Source: Arthrobacter sp.
Lineage (GTDB): Bacteria; Actinomycetota; Actinomycetes; Actinomycetales; Micrococcaceae
DNA length: 64,000 nucleotides
Reading direction: 5' to 3'
Assembly (NCBI GenBank): GCA_023264815.1
Contig: JAHFUZ010000012.1
Span: 44,303-108,302, forward strand
Under the pieces are notes generated by a model. It saw only the letters and a program-made list of their open reading frames with translations, was not told where the DNA came from and searched no databases. Made by a program: the position numbers and the translations under genes. Shown in pieces: positions 8,767 through 17,163 of this stretch (position 1 is the stretch's first letter; each line of letters begins with the position of its first letter).

Positions 8767-10370
8767 ACATCGCAAGCTTTGCCCCGCTCGCCGTCGTCCT
8801 TCCCATCCTCGGCGCCGCCGTGGCGTTCCTGCTGTTCCGGCACGCGCGTGCCCAGCGCGCCGTCAGCATCGCCGTACTGTCCCTGACACTCCTGCTGGAG
8901 TGCTTCCTGCTCGCGTCGGTCTGGGACGGTGGAACCGCCGCCGTCAACATCGGCGGCTGGCTGCCGCCCTGGGGCATCACCATGGTGGTGGACCAGTTTT
9001 CGTCCCTGATGCTGGTGGTCTCTTCCGCCGTCAGCCTCGCCGTGCTGGTCTACGCCACCGGGCAGGGCATGGCCGACGGCGACAGGGACGCCCCGGTCTC
9101 CATCTTCCACCCCACCTTCCTGATCCTGGTGGCCGGAGTGTCCAACGCGTTCCTGTCCGGGGACCTGTTCAACCTCTACGTCGGCTTCGAGATCCTGCTG
9201 ACCGCAAGCTACGTCCTGATGACCCTGGGCGGAACCGGACCCCGCATCCGGGCGGGCGTCACGTACGTGGTGGTGTCCGTGGTGTCCTCCGTCCTGTTCC
9301 TGGTGTCCATCGCCATGGTCTACGGGGCCACCGGTACCGTGAACATGGCGGACCTCGCCATCAAGCTCGCGGACCTGGACGAGGGAACACAGACGCTCCT
9401 GCACGTGATGCTCCTGGTGGCCTTCGGCATCAAGGCGGCCGTGTTCCCGCTCTCGTTCTGGCTGCCTGACTCCTACCCCACCGCGCCGGCGCCGGTCACG
9501 GCCGTGTTCGCCGGCCTGCTCACCAAGGTGGGCGTCTACGCGATGGTCCGCACCGAGACCCTCCTGTTCCCCGGCGACAGCCTGAACACCCCGCTGATGG
9601 TGGCCGCGTTACTGACCATGGTGGTGGGCATCCTCGGCGCGCTGGCCCAGAGCGACATCAAACGTCTGCTCTCGTTCACGCTGGTGAGCCACATCGGCTA
9701 CATGGTGTTCGGCCTGGCGATGTCCTCCGTAGCCGGCCTGGGCGCCGCAGTGTTCTACGTGGCCCACCACATCACCATCCAAACCAGCCTCTTCCTGGTC
9801 ACGGGCCTGATCGAACGCCGCGGCGGCAGCTCCTCGGTGGACCGGCTGGCCGGCCTGGCCAAGTTGTCTCCCGTCCTGGCCCTGCTGTTCTTTGTGCCCG
9901 CCATGAACCTGGCCGGGATTCCGCCGTTCTCCGGGTTCCTGGGCAAGGTGGGACTGATCCAGGCCGGCATCGAACTGGGGACCCCGCTCGCCTATGCCCT
10001 GGTGATCGGCGGCGTGCTCACCAGCCTGCTGACGCTCCTGGCCGTGGCGAGGGTCTGGAACCGTGCCTTCTGGCGCAAGCCCACGGACGCCGAACATCCC
10101 GATCCGGTGCTGCTGGCCAAGCAGGGGGAATCCGACGCCGGCGGGCGGGAAGGCCGCAACAACGTCACGCTGCTGCCCCGGACCATGGTGGGCTCCACGC
10201 TGGGCCTGGTGGTGCTGGGCGTGGCCCTGACCGTCTTTGCCGGGCCGCTGTTCAGGGTCTCGGACCAGGCGGCCGAGGAAATGCTGGACCGGTCCTCCTA
10301 CATCCAGGCAGTCCTCGGTGAGGACACCGAAGTTCCGCCCCTGGCACTGAAGGCCGGGGGAGGACAATGA
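8763..10370 (+). CDS. mrpD: Mrp antiporter subunit D
   Basis: 535-residue NuoM/NuoN-like proton-channel subunit. The start is GTG 8763, overlapping the mrpC stop, with a strong AAGGAGG just upstream inside mrpC. Key features are the conserved Glu in LYVGFEILLTASYVLMTLG, the Lys motif KAAVFPLSFWLPDSYPTAP and the second Lys region SDIKRLLSFTLVSHIGYM. About 14 membrane segments. It works with MrpA as the second antiporter-like channel of the complex. Confidence 0.95.
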   Translation: MNIASFAPLAVVLPILGAAVAFLLFRHARAQRAVSIAVLSLTLLLECFLLASVWDGGTAAVNIGGWLPPWGITMVVDQFSSLMLVVSSAVSLAVLVYATGQGMADGDRDAPVSIFHPTFLILVAGVSNAFLSGDLFNLYVGFEILLTASYVLMTLGGTGPRIRAGVTYVVVSVVSSVLFLVSIAMVYGATGTVNMADLAIKLADLDEGTQTLLHVMLLVAFGIKAAVFPLSFWLPDSYPTAPAPVTAVFAGLLTKVGVYAMVRTETLLFPGDSLNTPLMVAALLTMVVGILGALAQSDIKRLLSFTLVSHIGYMVFGLAMSSVAGLGAAVFYVAHHITIQTSLFLVTGLIERRGGSSSVDRLAGLAKLSPVLALLFFVPAMNLAGIPPFSGFLGKVGLIQAGIELGTPLAYALVIGGVLTSLLTLLAVARVWNRAFWRKPTDAEHPDPVLLAKQGESDAGGREGRNNVTLLPRTMVGSTLGLVVLGVALTVFAGPLFRVSDQAAEEMLDRSSYIQAVLGEDTEVPPLALKAGGGQ

Positions 10371-10912
10371 GCCGCCGCCGCATTTCCCTCCGCCAGGAGC
10401 TGCCCCTGCTGGTGTGGCTGGTGATCGTCTGGGGTGCCCTGTGGCAGGACTTCAGCCCCGGCAACCTGCTCTTCGGCGCACTGTTGGCCGTACTGGTGGC
10501 CCGCATGTTCTACCTGCCCCCGGTGGAGCTCAGCGGCAGGTTCAACATCCTGCACGCCGTGCCGTTCGCCCTGCTGTTCCTCTGGCGTGTGGCGGCAGCG
10601 AGCATCCAGGTCATGTACCTTGCGGCTGTCCGCGGCCCCCAGGTGATCAACGCCGTGGTCGCTGTTCCGCTGCGCAGCCATCAGGACCTGATGGTCACCG
10701 CCGTGGGGCACGTGATCTCCCTGATTCCGGGCTCACTGGTGGTGGAGGTGGACCGGTCAACGTCCACCCTGTACCTGCACGCGCTCAACATCAGCACCGC
10801 TGAGGACGTGGAAAACCTCCGCAGGGAAGTCCGTTCCATCGAAGCGCGCCTGATCCGCATCATGGGAACCACGGAAGAACTCGAAGCAGTCCGGCAGGAG
10901 AGCCCAGCATGA
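10367..10912 (+). CDS. mrpE: Mrp antiporter subunit E
   Basis: 181 residues with two or three N-terminal membrane segments (LPLLVWLVIVWGALWQDFSPGNLLFGALLA) and the MrpE motif ITLIPGSL-type VISLIPGSLVVEVD, then a cytosolic tail. The ATG overlaps the mrpD stop in an ATGA. Needed for assembly of the Mrp complex in other bacteria. Confidence 0.93.
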   Translation: MSRRRISLRQELPLLVWLVIVWGALWQDFSPGNLLFGALLAVLVARMFYLPPVELSGRFNILHAVPFALLFLWRVAAASIQVMYLAAVRGPQVINAVVAVPLRSHQDLMVTAVGHVISLIPGSLVVEVDRSTSTLYLHALNISTAEDVENLRREVRSIEARLIRIMGTTEELEAVRQESPA

Positions 10913-11187
10913 TGCAGACCGTCCTGGCCGTAACGGCTGTCATCCTGACGCTGGCCGCTGCCGGTGCCATCATCCGGATAGCCCGCGGCCCGTCACTGCT
11001 GGACCGGGTGCTGGCGTCCGACGTGCTGCTGGCCATCCTCGGCGCGGCACTGTGCATCGACATGGCGGTGAACCGGCACCTGAACAACCTGATGCTGCTG
11101 GTGGCACTGTCCGTGGTTGGCTTCATCGGCTCGGTGACCGTGGCCCGCTTCGTGGCCGACCGGCGGGAGCAGACCCATGAGTCCTGA
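10909..11187 (+). CDS. mrpF: Mrp antiporter subunit F
   Basis: 92 residues, three membrane segments. The conserved core is RIARGPSLLDRVLASDVLLAILG, with the RGP and D residues typical of MrpF. ATGA overlap with mrpE; its 3' end overlaps mrpG by 11 bases. Confidence 0.93.
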   Translation: MMQTVLAVTAVILTLAAAGAIIRIARGPSLLDRVLASDVLLAILGAALCIDMAVNRHLNNLMLLVALSVVGFIGSVTVARFVADRREQTHES

Positions 11188-11614
11188 GGTGAGTGTGGCG
11201 GATAACGTGATTGACACTGTCTCGGCAGTGTTCATGGTGGTGGGCGCGCTGATGTCCCTGGCGGCCGCCGTCGGGCTTCTCCGCTTCCCTGACCTGCTCA
11301 GCCGCATGCACGCGGCCACCAAACCGCAGGTGCTGGGCCTGTTCCTGCTCCTGGCGGCCATCGGCCTGCAGATGCGGACCTGGTGGGTGTGGCCGGTGCT
11401 GCTGGTCGCCTGGATTTTCCAGCTCCTGACCGTGCCGGTGTCCGCGCACATGGTGGGCCGCTCCGGCTACCGCACCAAGCACATGCACCGCGAACTGCTC
11501 AGATCCGATGACCTGGAGGCGGTGGTGCAGAAGGCTGCACAGTCGTCCAGGGACGGGGCGGCGCCGCAAGCGCCGTCGCCCAAGTCGCCGGCCGACGGCG
11601 GCACCCCGCAGTAA
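11177..11614 (+). CDS. mrpG: Mrp antiporter subunit G
   Basis: 145 residues. The MrpG core has three membrane segments and the motif LLRFPDLLSRMHAATKPQVLGLFLLL, followed by a Pro/Ala-rich cytosolic tail of about 40 residues. Last gene of the operon; its stop is 6 bases from the stop of the convergent DUF4235 gene. I see no hairpin terminator in that gap. Confidence 0.93.
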   Translation: MSPEVSVADNVIDTVSAVFMVVGALMSLAAAVGLLRFPDLLSRMHAATKPQVLGLFLLLAAIGLQMRTWWVWPVLLVAWIFQLLTVPVSAHMVGRSGYRTKHMHRELLRSDDLEAVVQKAAQSSRDGAAPQAPSPKSPADGGTPQ

Positions 11615-11620
11615 AACCCG

Positions 11621-11884
11621 CTAGACGATGTCCTGGCTCTTGGCGAACCGCGTGATGGCGCGCTGGGTACCGCGGTTGGCGAGCACCTGGATGATGGTGC
11701 TGACGGACGCTGAAATGAGCGCGAACGTCAGGGCCGAGCGCAGGCTCGTGGGGGTGTCTTCATCCTTGCCGGTTGGAGGCTTGCTGCCAGTGGACTTCTC
11801 CCACACCGTGTTGACCAGTTTGGTGCCGACAAACCCGGCGCCGATGCTGATTCCAGTGCCAAGCAGCTTGATGAGCAGGTTCAT
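11621..11884 (-). CDS. DUF4235 small membrane protein
   Basis: 87 residues. Opens MNLLIKLLGTGISIGAGFVGTKLVNTVWEKSTG, the DUF4235 pattern of one N-terminal glycine-rich segment, a GKxP-type hydrophilic loop, and a second segment LRSALTFALISASVSTIIQVLANRG with a C-terminal basic RAITRF. The family is common in Actinobacteria and of unknown function. A good SD (AAGGAG) precedes the ATG. Confidence 0.85.
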   Translation of the reverse strand: MNLLIKLLGTGISIGAGFVGTKLVNTVWEKSTGSKPPTGKDEDTPTSLRSALTFALISASVSTIIQVLANRGTQRAITRFAKSQDIV

Positions 11885-11934
11885 GGGGTGAACTCCTTGT
11901 GGGCGGATCGGGGACTGCCTTTAGCCTAACGCGA

Positions 11935-12157
11935 TCAGGCCGTCCGCATGGACGCGAGGATCTCGCGGAGGGCCTCCACCACCAGCAACAGCCCACCGGT
12001 TGAGCGAATCGTCCTTGGAGCACCGCGGGAACTGCAGTTCGCCGACCGCGCCCTCGGTCCGGGCGATCAGGGCTTCGAGTGCCCCGGCAGGCTGTGCCTC
12101 ACGGAAGTCGGGATCGAAGGCGGTCACATCGGGCGAATTGGCAGTCACGGCCCACAA
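11935..12157 (-). pseudogene. possible remnant ORF with a frameshift
   Basis: Between the DUF4235 gene and the TPP riboswitch, the minus strand reads a plausible segment FREAQPAGALEALIARTEG to GELQFPRCSKDDSLN. A plausible ending, GGLLLVVEALREILASMRTA then stop, continues in another frame from about 12000. A one- or two-base change would join them into a protein of roughly 70 residues. I do not recognise a family. Composition bias alone could produce this, so confidence is low. Nothing else is seen in 11885-12215. Confidence 0.2.
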
Positions 12158-12215
12158 TCCACCGTCCGTGCGGTGTAAACTGGACCACGCCCATCAGGGC
12201 AGATTTATTAACGAC

Positions 12216-12330
12216 AGGGGAGCGCCGCCGTCGGGCACTGCAGCGATGCAGCCGGTGGATGGGCGCTGAGAGTGCGGACAGCCGCAGACCCTCGAACCTG
12301 ATCCGGTTAGTACCGGCGCAAGGGAGTCGA
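12216..12330 (+). ncRNA. TPP riboswitch (Thi box)
   Basis: The conserved TPP aptamer parts are in order: GGGGAGC at 12217, the GCTGAGAGTGCGG block at 12265, then CCGCAGACCCTCGAACCTG and ATCCGGTTAGTACCGGCG, ending AAGGGAGTCG. Strand and spacing (about 190 bases before ykoE) fit control of thiamine uptake. The outer P1 stem pairs the 5' GGGGAGC side with the 3' GGGAG region in the usual way. Confidence 0.93.
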
Positions 12331-12390
12331 GCTTCTCAGAGTGTCCGGATCCGGGCGGCGCAGGCCGCGCGGCAATCGGGAACACCCTCC

Positions 12391-12409
12391 CCTCCTGTAC
12401 CTCAGGAGG
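12391..12409 (+). promoter_or_regulatory. SD-sequestering hairpin of the TPP riboswitch
   Basis: CCTCCTG (12391-12397), loop TACCT, then CAGGAGG (12403-12409): a perfect 7-bp stem. Its 3' arm contains the ykoE ribosome-binding site AGGAGG, which sits 5 bases before ATG 12415. This is a ready translational off-switch expression platform. Confidence 0.8.
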
Positions 12410-12414
12410 CAGAA

Positions 12415-13065
12415 ATGACAACAGTAGGCACGAAAAAGGCCAGCTATGGCTGGCGCGTTGTGGACATCGTGGTGGCGGCCCTGATCGCCATTGCCGGCGG
12501 TGTCATATTCTGGGCCTGGTCCCAGGGCGCGGCCCTGGTCTCAGCGCCGATGAACGCCACGTACCCGCCCCTCACCGGCCTGATCGCGGGCGGCTGGATG
12601 ATTCCGGCCGTGCTGGGCATGCTCATCATCCGCAAGCCGGGCGCGGCCCTGTTCTGCGAGACCGTTGCCGCCACCGGTGAGCTCATGATGGGTTCGCAGT
12701 ACGGCACCACCGTCCTGATCTCTGGCGTCCTGCAGGGCCTCGGCGCGGAACTGGTGTTCTTCCTTCTGGTGTACGGCAACTTCAGGTACAAGTCCTTCCT
12801 GCACCAGAAGTACAACCTGATCACCGCCCTGCTGGCCGGCGCCGCGGCAGGACTTTTCTGCGGGCTCAATGACTCCTTCCTGCCCTGGGGCTGGAACATC
12901 GCCTACCCGGCCGGCGACAAGGCCGTGTACATCCTGTTCTGCGCCATCTCCGGCGCCGTGATTGCGGGGGCCCTGTCCTGGGTAGCCACCCGCGGGCTGG
13001 CCAAGACCGGTGTGCTGAGTTCCTTCGCCTCCCGGAAGGCCGCCTCGGAGCCCGTCTTCACCTGA
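12415..13065 (+). CDS. ykoE: ECF transporter substrate-binding subunit for thiamine or HMP, YkoE
   Basis: 216-residue membrane S component: WRVVDIVVAALIAIAGGVIFW at the start, then PPLTGLIAGGWMIPAVLGMLIIRKPGAALFCETVAA, which is the YkoE pattern. About five to six membrane segments. ATG 12415 follows AGGAGG by 5 bases; the stop overlaps the start of ykoD (TGATG). The TPP riboswitch supports a thiamine-pathway substrate (thiamine or its pyrimidine). Confidence 0.92.
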   Translation: MTTVGTKKASYGWRVVDIVVAALIAIAGGVIFWAWSQGAALVSAPMNATYPPLTGLIAGGWMIPAVLGMLIIRKPGAALFCETVAATGELMMGSQYGTTVLISGVLQGLGAELVFFLLVYGNFRYKSFLHQKYNLITALLAGAAAGLFCGLNDSFLPWGWNIAYPAGDKAVYILFCAISGAVIAGALSWVATRGLAKTGVLSSFASRKAASEPVFT

Positions 13066-14642
13066 TGGCCGCTTCCGACGCCGGCGCTTCCGGAGTGCGC
13101 CCTGCTGCGGTTTCAGCCCGTGGCTGGGGCTGGCGGCATGCCGGGCGTGCGGCCCCCGCCGTCCAGGGGCTCGACCTGGACATCGCGCCGGGTGAACGCG
13201 TGCTGCTGCTGGGCCCTTCCGGCGCGGGCAAGTCCACGCTGCTGCACGCCCTCGCCGGGGTGCTGGGGGATGAAGAGGACGACGCCGACGAGACCGGTTC
13301 GCTGCTCATCGACGGCCAGGTGCCGCGCGGCCAGCGCGGCCGTGCCGGGCTTATGCAGCAGGATCCGGAAACGCAGGTGGTGCTTTCCCGGCTGGGCGAC
13401 GACGTCGCCTTTGGTGCCGAAAACCTGGCCGTGCCGCGGGACGAGATCTGGCGGCGTGTCCACGAAGCGCTCGACGACGTGGGGCTGCGCAGTGCGGGCG
13501 AAGACGCAGCCGGCGGGTCCGGCGGGCTCCCGCTGGACCACCCGACGTCGGCCCTGTCCGGCGGGCAAAAGCAGCGGCTGGCCCTCGCCGGCATCCTTGC
13601 GATGCGGCCCGGGCTGATCCTGCTGGACGAGCCCACGGCCAACCTCGATCCCGATGGCGTGCTGGACGTCCGCGACGCGGTGGGCCGCTGCCTCGACAAG
13701 ACCGGCGCCACGCTGGTGGTGGTGGAACACCGCGTGTCCGTCTGGAAAGACCTGGTGGACCGGATTGTGGTGCTGCAGCCGGGGACTGCCGCCACGTCGG
13801 CTGTGCTCCTGGACGGGCCGCCTGACCAGGTGCTGGCCGAGGCCCGGGACCTGCTGATTGGCGCCGGGGTGTGGGTGCCGGGCTTCGTTCCGGCCACCCG
13901 TCGGCGCACGTCCGCAGGCTCCGGCGGCCTGCTGCTGGCGGCCCAGGACGTGGCGGTCTCCCGGGAACGTCCCCGCCGCCGCGGTTTCCGCACCATCCCG
14001 CCGGTGCCCGTGCAGACAGGCATTACCGCCCAGGCCCGGGCCGGCCAGGCGCTGACCGTCACGGGTCCCAACGGTGCCGGTAAGTCGACGTTCGCGCTGA
14101 CGCTCGCCGGACTGCTGGCGCCCGTGGCAGGAAAAGTGTCCGCCGCCGTCGACCTTTCCGGGGGTGCCGGAATAGATCCCTTCACGTGGAAGGCCAAGCA
14201 GCTGATTTCCCGGATTGGCACCGTCTTCCAGGAACCCGAGCACCAGTTCGTCACCGGCAGCGTGCTGGACGAGCTGATGTTTGGTCCCCGCCATCTGGGC
14301 CACGGCGGGGAACGCGTGGACGAACTGGTGGAACGCCTCCGCCTGACGCACCTGGTGGATGCGAATCCCTACACCCTGTCCGGAGGCGAAAAGCGGCGGC
14401 TCTCCGTGGCCACGGTCCTTGCGGCACACCCGCGTGTCCTGGTGCTGGACGAGCCCACGTTCGGCCAGGACGCCAACACCTGGGCCGAGCTCGCGTCCTT
14501 CCTTTCCGAACTGCTCGACGCCGGCACGTCAGTGGTCTCCGTGACCCACGACGAAGAGTTCAGCGCGGTCCTCGGCGGGACGGAACTGCGCCTGGGCCCG
14601 GCCGCGCGCGGCGGCGCCCGCCAGGAAGCAGGGGCGGCATGA
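13065..14642 (+). CDS. ykoD: ECF transporter duplicated ATPase, YkoD
   Basis: 525 residues with two ABC ATPase domains. Domain 1 (about 25-260): Walker A GPSGAGKST, signature LSGGQKQR, Walker B LILLDEPTANLD. Domain 2 (about 285-515): Walker A GPNGAGKST, Q-loop VFQEPEHQF, signature LSGGEKRR, Walker B VLVLDEPTFGQD. Powers the YkoEDC vitamin transporter. Overlaps ykoE at the start and ykoC at the end. Confidence 0.94.
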   Translation: MAASDAGASGVRPAAVSARGWGWRHAGRAAPAVQGLDLDIAPGERVLLLGPSGAGKSTLLHALAGVLGDEEDDADETGSLLIDGQVPRGQRGRAGLMQQDPETQVVLSRLGDDVAFGAENLAVPRDEIWRRVHEALDDVGLRSAGEDAAGGSGGLPLDHPTSALSGGQKQRLALAGILAMRPGLILLDEPTANLDPDGVLDVRDAVGRCLDKTGATLVVVEHRVSVWKDLVDRIVVLQPGTAATSAVLLDGPPDQVLAEARDLLIGAGVWVPGFVPATRRRTSAGSGGLLLAAQDVAVSRERPRRRGFRTIPPVPVQTGITAQARAGQALTVTGPNGAGKSTFALTLAGLLAPVAGKVSAAVDLSGGAGIDPFTWKAKQLISRIGTVFQEPEHQFVTGSVLDELMFGPRHLGHGGERVDELVERLRLTHLVDANPYTLSGGEKRRLSVATVLAAHPRVLVLDEPTFGQDANTWAELASFLSELLDAGTSVVSVTHDEEFSAVLGGTELRLGPAARGGARQEAGAA

Positions 14643-15433
14643 GGGCTGCCCTGACGCTCCGCGGCAACCATGCCCTGCTGACGCGTGCCAACCCGCTGGC
14701 CAAGTTCGGCGCCGTCTTCCTGATCACCCTGGTGCTGGCACTCTCCATCGACTGGGTGTCCGCCTCGGTGGCGCTCGCGGCCGAGCTGGCGCTCTTCCCC
14801 CTCGCCGGGCTGACGCTGCCGCTGCTGTGGCAGCGCGGCTGGCCGCTGATCGTTGCGGCCGCGGTGGGCGGCTGGAGCACCGCGATCGTGGCGGCGGACA
14901 GCGGCGCTGTACTGCTCGACGCCGGGATCTGGTCCATCAGCGAAGGCTCGCTCCAGCTGGGGCTGGGTTTTATGCTGCGCGGCCTCGCGATTGCTCTGCC
15001 GGCGATCCTGCTAATGACCTGCACGGATCCCACCGACCTCGCCGATGCGCTGGCGCAGAAGGCCAGGCTGCCGCACCGGTTTGTGCTCGGCACGCTGGCC
15101 GCGATGCGGCTGGTGGGTCTCATGGCCGAGGAATGGCAGACCATCGGCATGGCGCGGCGGGCCCGCGGCGTGGGTTCGCACGGCAGCCCCCTGCAACGGC
15201 TGCGGGCCACCCTGGGGCAGAGCTTCGGGCTGCTGGTCCAGGCGATCCGCCGCGCGTCCAGGCTCGCCGTCACCATGGAAGCGCGCGGATTTGGGACCGG
15301 TCAGCGCACGTGGGCCCGCGAATCCACCTATTCGCTGCTGGATGCCTGGGTGGTGCTGGGCGGCGTGCTGATCGCGGCCGCGGCCGTTACGGCCGCTGCC
15401 GGGATGGGGACCTGGAACTTCGTCTGGCGGTGA
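14639..15433 (+). CDS. ykoC: ECF transporter T component, YkoC
   Basis: 264 residues. The opening LLTRANPLAKFGAVFLITLVLALSIDW is typical of EcfT/CbiQ. The coupling motif appears as ARRARGVGSHG and MEARGFGTG (the A-R-G signatures that contact the ATPases). Four to five membrane segments. ATG 14639 overlaps the ykoD stop. Its last 106 bases are overlapped on the other strand by the acylase/GNAT pseudogene. Confidence 0.92.
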   Translation: MRAALTLRGNHALLTRANPLAKFGAVFLITLVLALSIDWVSASVALAAELALFPLAGLTLPLLWQRGWPLIVAAAVGGWSTAIVAADSGAVLLDAGIWSISEGSLQLGLGFMLRGLAIALPAILLMTCTDPTDLADALAQKARLPHRFVLGTLAAMRLVGLMAEEWQTIGMARRARGVGSHGSPLQRLRATLGQSFGLLVQAIRRASRLAVTMEARGFGTGQRTWARESTYSLLDAWVVLGGVLIAAAAVTAAAGMGTWNFVWR

Positions 15434-16985
15434 CGCAGCGGCTCGGCCCGGTCGAAGCGGTCACGCGTCAGGAAGGCCAGCTGCGCGTCCTTTTCCGCCA
15501 GCCGGATGACCGGCCCCAGCTCGAAGCATGTGGCGTCCAGCCGGCGCAGGGCCTTGGTGTTGCGGGCATCCGGCTCCACCACGATCCTGTCTTTTCCCGG
15601 TACTGAGAACATGTAGTGGATCAGCGATGTAACCAGCCGCGGTGTGAAGTGCGGCAGGGGGCGGCTGGCAGGTGCCAGGAGCAGGTGCATGCCAATGTCC
15701 TCTTCGCGCGCCGGGTAGGCCTCGCCCACGGGGTCGAGGAGCGGCTCGTAGGTCTGGAAAAGAGCCATGGGCTCGCCGTCGAGCAGCACCAGAAAGGCGT
15801 GATGGGTGTCCAGCGAGTCCAGGAACTCGTAGATCCCCAGCACCTCGTCGCGCGTGTGCCCGGTCATGCCCCAGAACCGGGCCCGAGGCTGGGAGACCCA
15901 CCCGTAGACCAGGTCAAGGTCTTCAGCAGGGACGAGCGGGACAACCCACCGGCTCTGCTGCCGGTCCGACAGATCCCAGACATACCGTGCCGCAGGTCCG
16001 CGGAAGCTTGTGTCCTCGACGCCGGCCAGGCAGCCCGGGAGTTCGTGGACGGCCAGCAGCTGGTGGCGCCCGCCCCAGGACCCGTTGCCCTCACAGGATG
16101 CCGTCCTGTCCAACGCCGCTGCCTCTTCCAGCGCCGCCGCGGCCTCGACGGCGGGGCTGATGCCAAGTTCAGTTCCGCGGAGCAGCAGCGTCTCAAGGGC
16201 GAATCCCACCCGCGAAGCCACCGACAACCACGGACCGAACAACGGCGAGTATCCGGTCGGTGCCGTGAGCGGTGCCAGCGCAGGGTGCCGGGCAATCCGC
16301 TGGACCAACAGGCCACGCCATGCCGCGAAGCCGGCGGCACCTTGCTGCCGGCATCCATGCGGCCGTCCCAGGACAACAGCCGGGAACGCAGGCCAGCGGC
16401 ACTGGCGCTCAGCGCGCCGGCGTCTAGGGTGTCAACCAGCCCGCGCAGCCGAGTCCATGGACCCAGCCGCGTGTCCGTGTGGATGGCCTGCATGTGGTCA
16501 ACACTAAAGGCCGTGATGCCTGGATCTTCCAGCAGTTCACGGAACCGCCGGCGCGGTGGGCGGGCGAATTCCATGCCCGTAGCCTCGCCGCCACCAGCAG
16601 CGCGGTCGTTCGCGCTGACGGCGAAACGCGTCACCGCCGTGCGGGGCAGCGGCACATATATTCCTTTCCAGGAATGTTCGGGTGCGTATGCCGGTACGGG
16701 AATCCGGCGGTTATGGTGGCTTCGCTCCGGGCCCAGGCCGGCGAGGGCATGCCGCACATTCCCCGCGGCATCCGCTGCCAGCACGCTGTTCACAGGCTCC
16801 ACCCAGTCCTGCAGGGCGGTCTCCACCTCCGCCACGGAGCGGCTCCTCAGGAGCGGCAGGAGGGCCTCGAAACCCAGCCGCCCCTCAACCCGCGCGGGGA
16901 ACCGCAAACTCAGCGCGCCGCCGTCGGGCCCTCCCACGATCACCGGCCCGCGGCGGTCCCGATGAGTTCCATCGGGCCGGAATGT
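15328..16985 (-). pseudogene. decayed penicillin-acylase gene fused to a GNAT acetyltransferase
   Basis: Read on the minus strand from about 16985, the sequence matches the middle and end of penicillin-acylase family beta subunits: RGPVIVGG, LLPLLRSRSVAEVE, WVEPVNSVLAADAAGNVRHA, LLSWDGRMDAGS. The signal region and the Ntn-hydrolase catalytic Ser region are missing. At 16340-16341 a single missing G in a G-run shifts frame; the other frame continues AAGFAAWRGLLVQR onward to ARYVWDLSDR and SRWVVP. At that point (about 15935) the acylase stops short and continues in frame into a siderophore-type GNAT acetyltransferase lacking its first roughly 20 residues (AEDLDLVYGWVSQPRARFWGM to LRRLDATCFELGP). 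The frame runs to 15328, antisense to the ykoC end. The intact downstream frame could still yield a 326-residue protein, but none of its natural starts fits either parent. Confidence 0.75.
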
Positions 16986-17163
16986 GGCAGGAGTGTTGCT
17001 TGAAGCGAGTCGGCACGGCGCCGATACTGTACGTGATCTCCGAGCGGCAGAGGCCGCCGCCGTCTTGTGTGAATATCGCATGAGGTGGGTATTTCTGGTA
17101 AAATTCTGAGCCCAAAATGAGCAAATGCGGTCCATGTAGCTCATCTGTGATATTTTTTTGATC

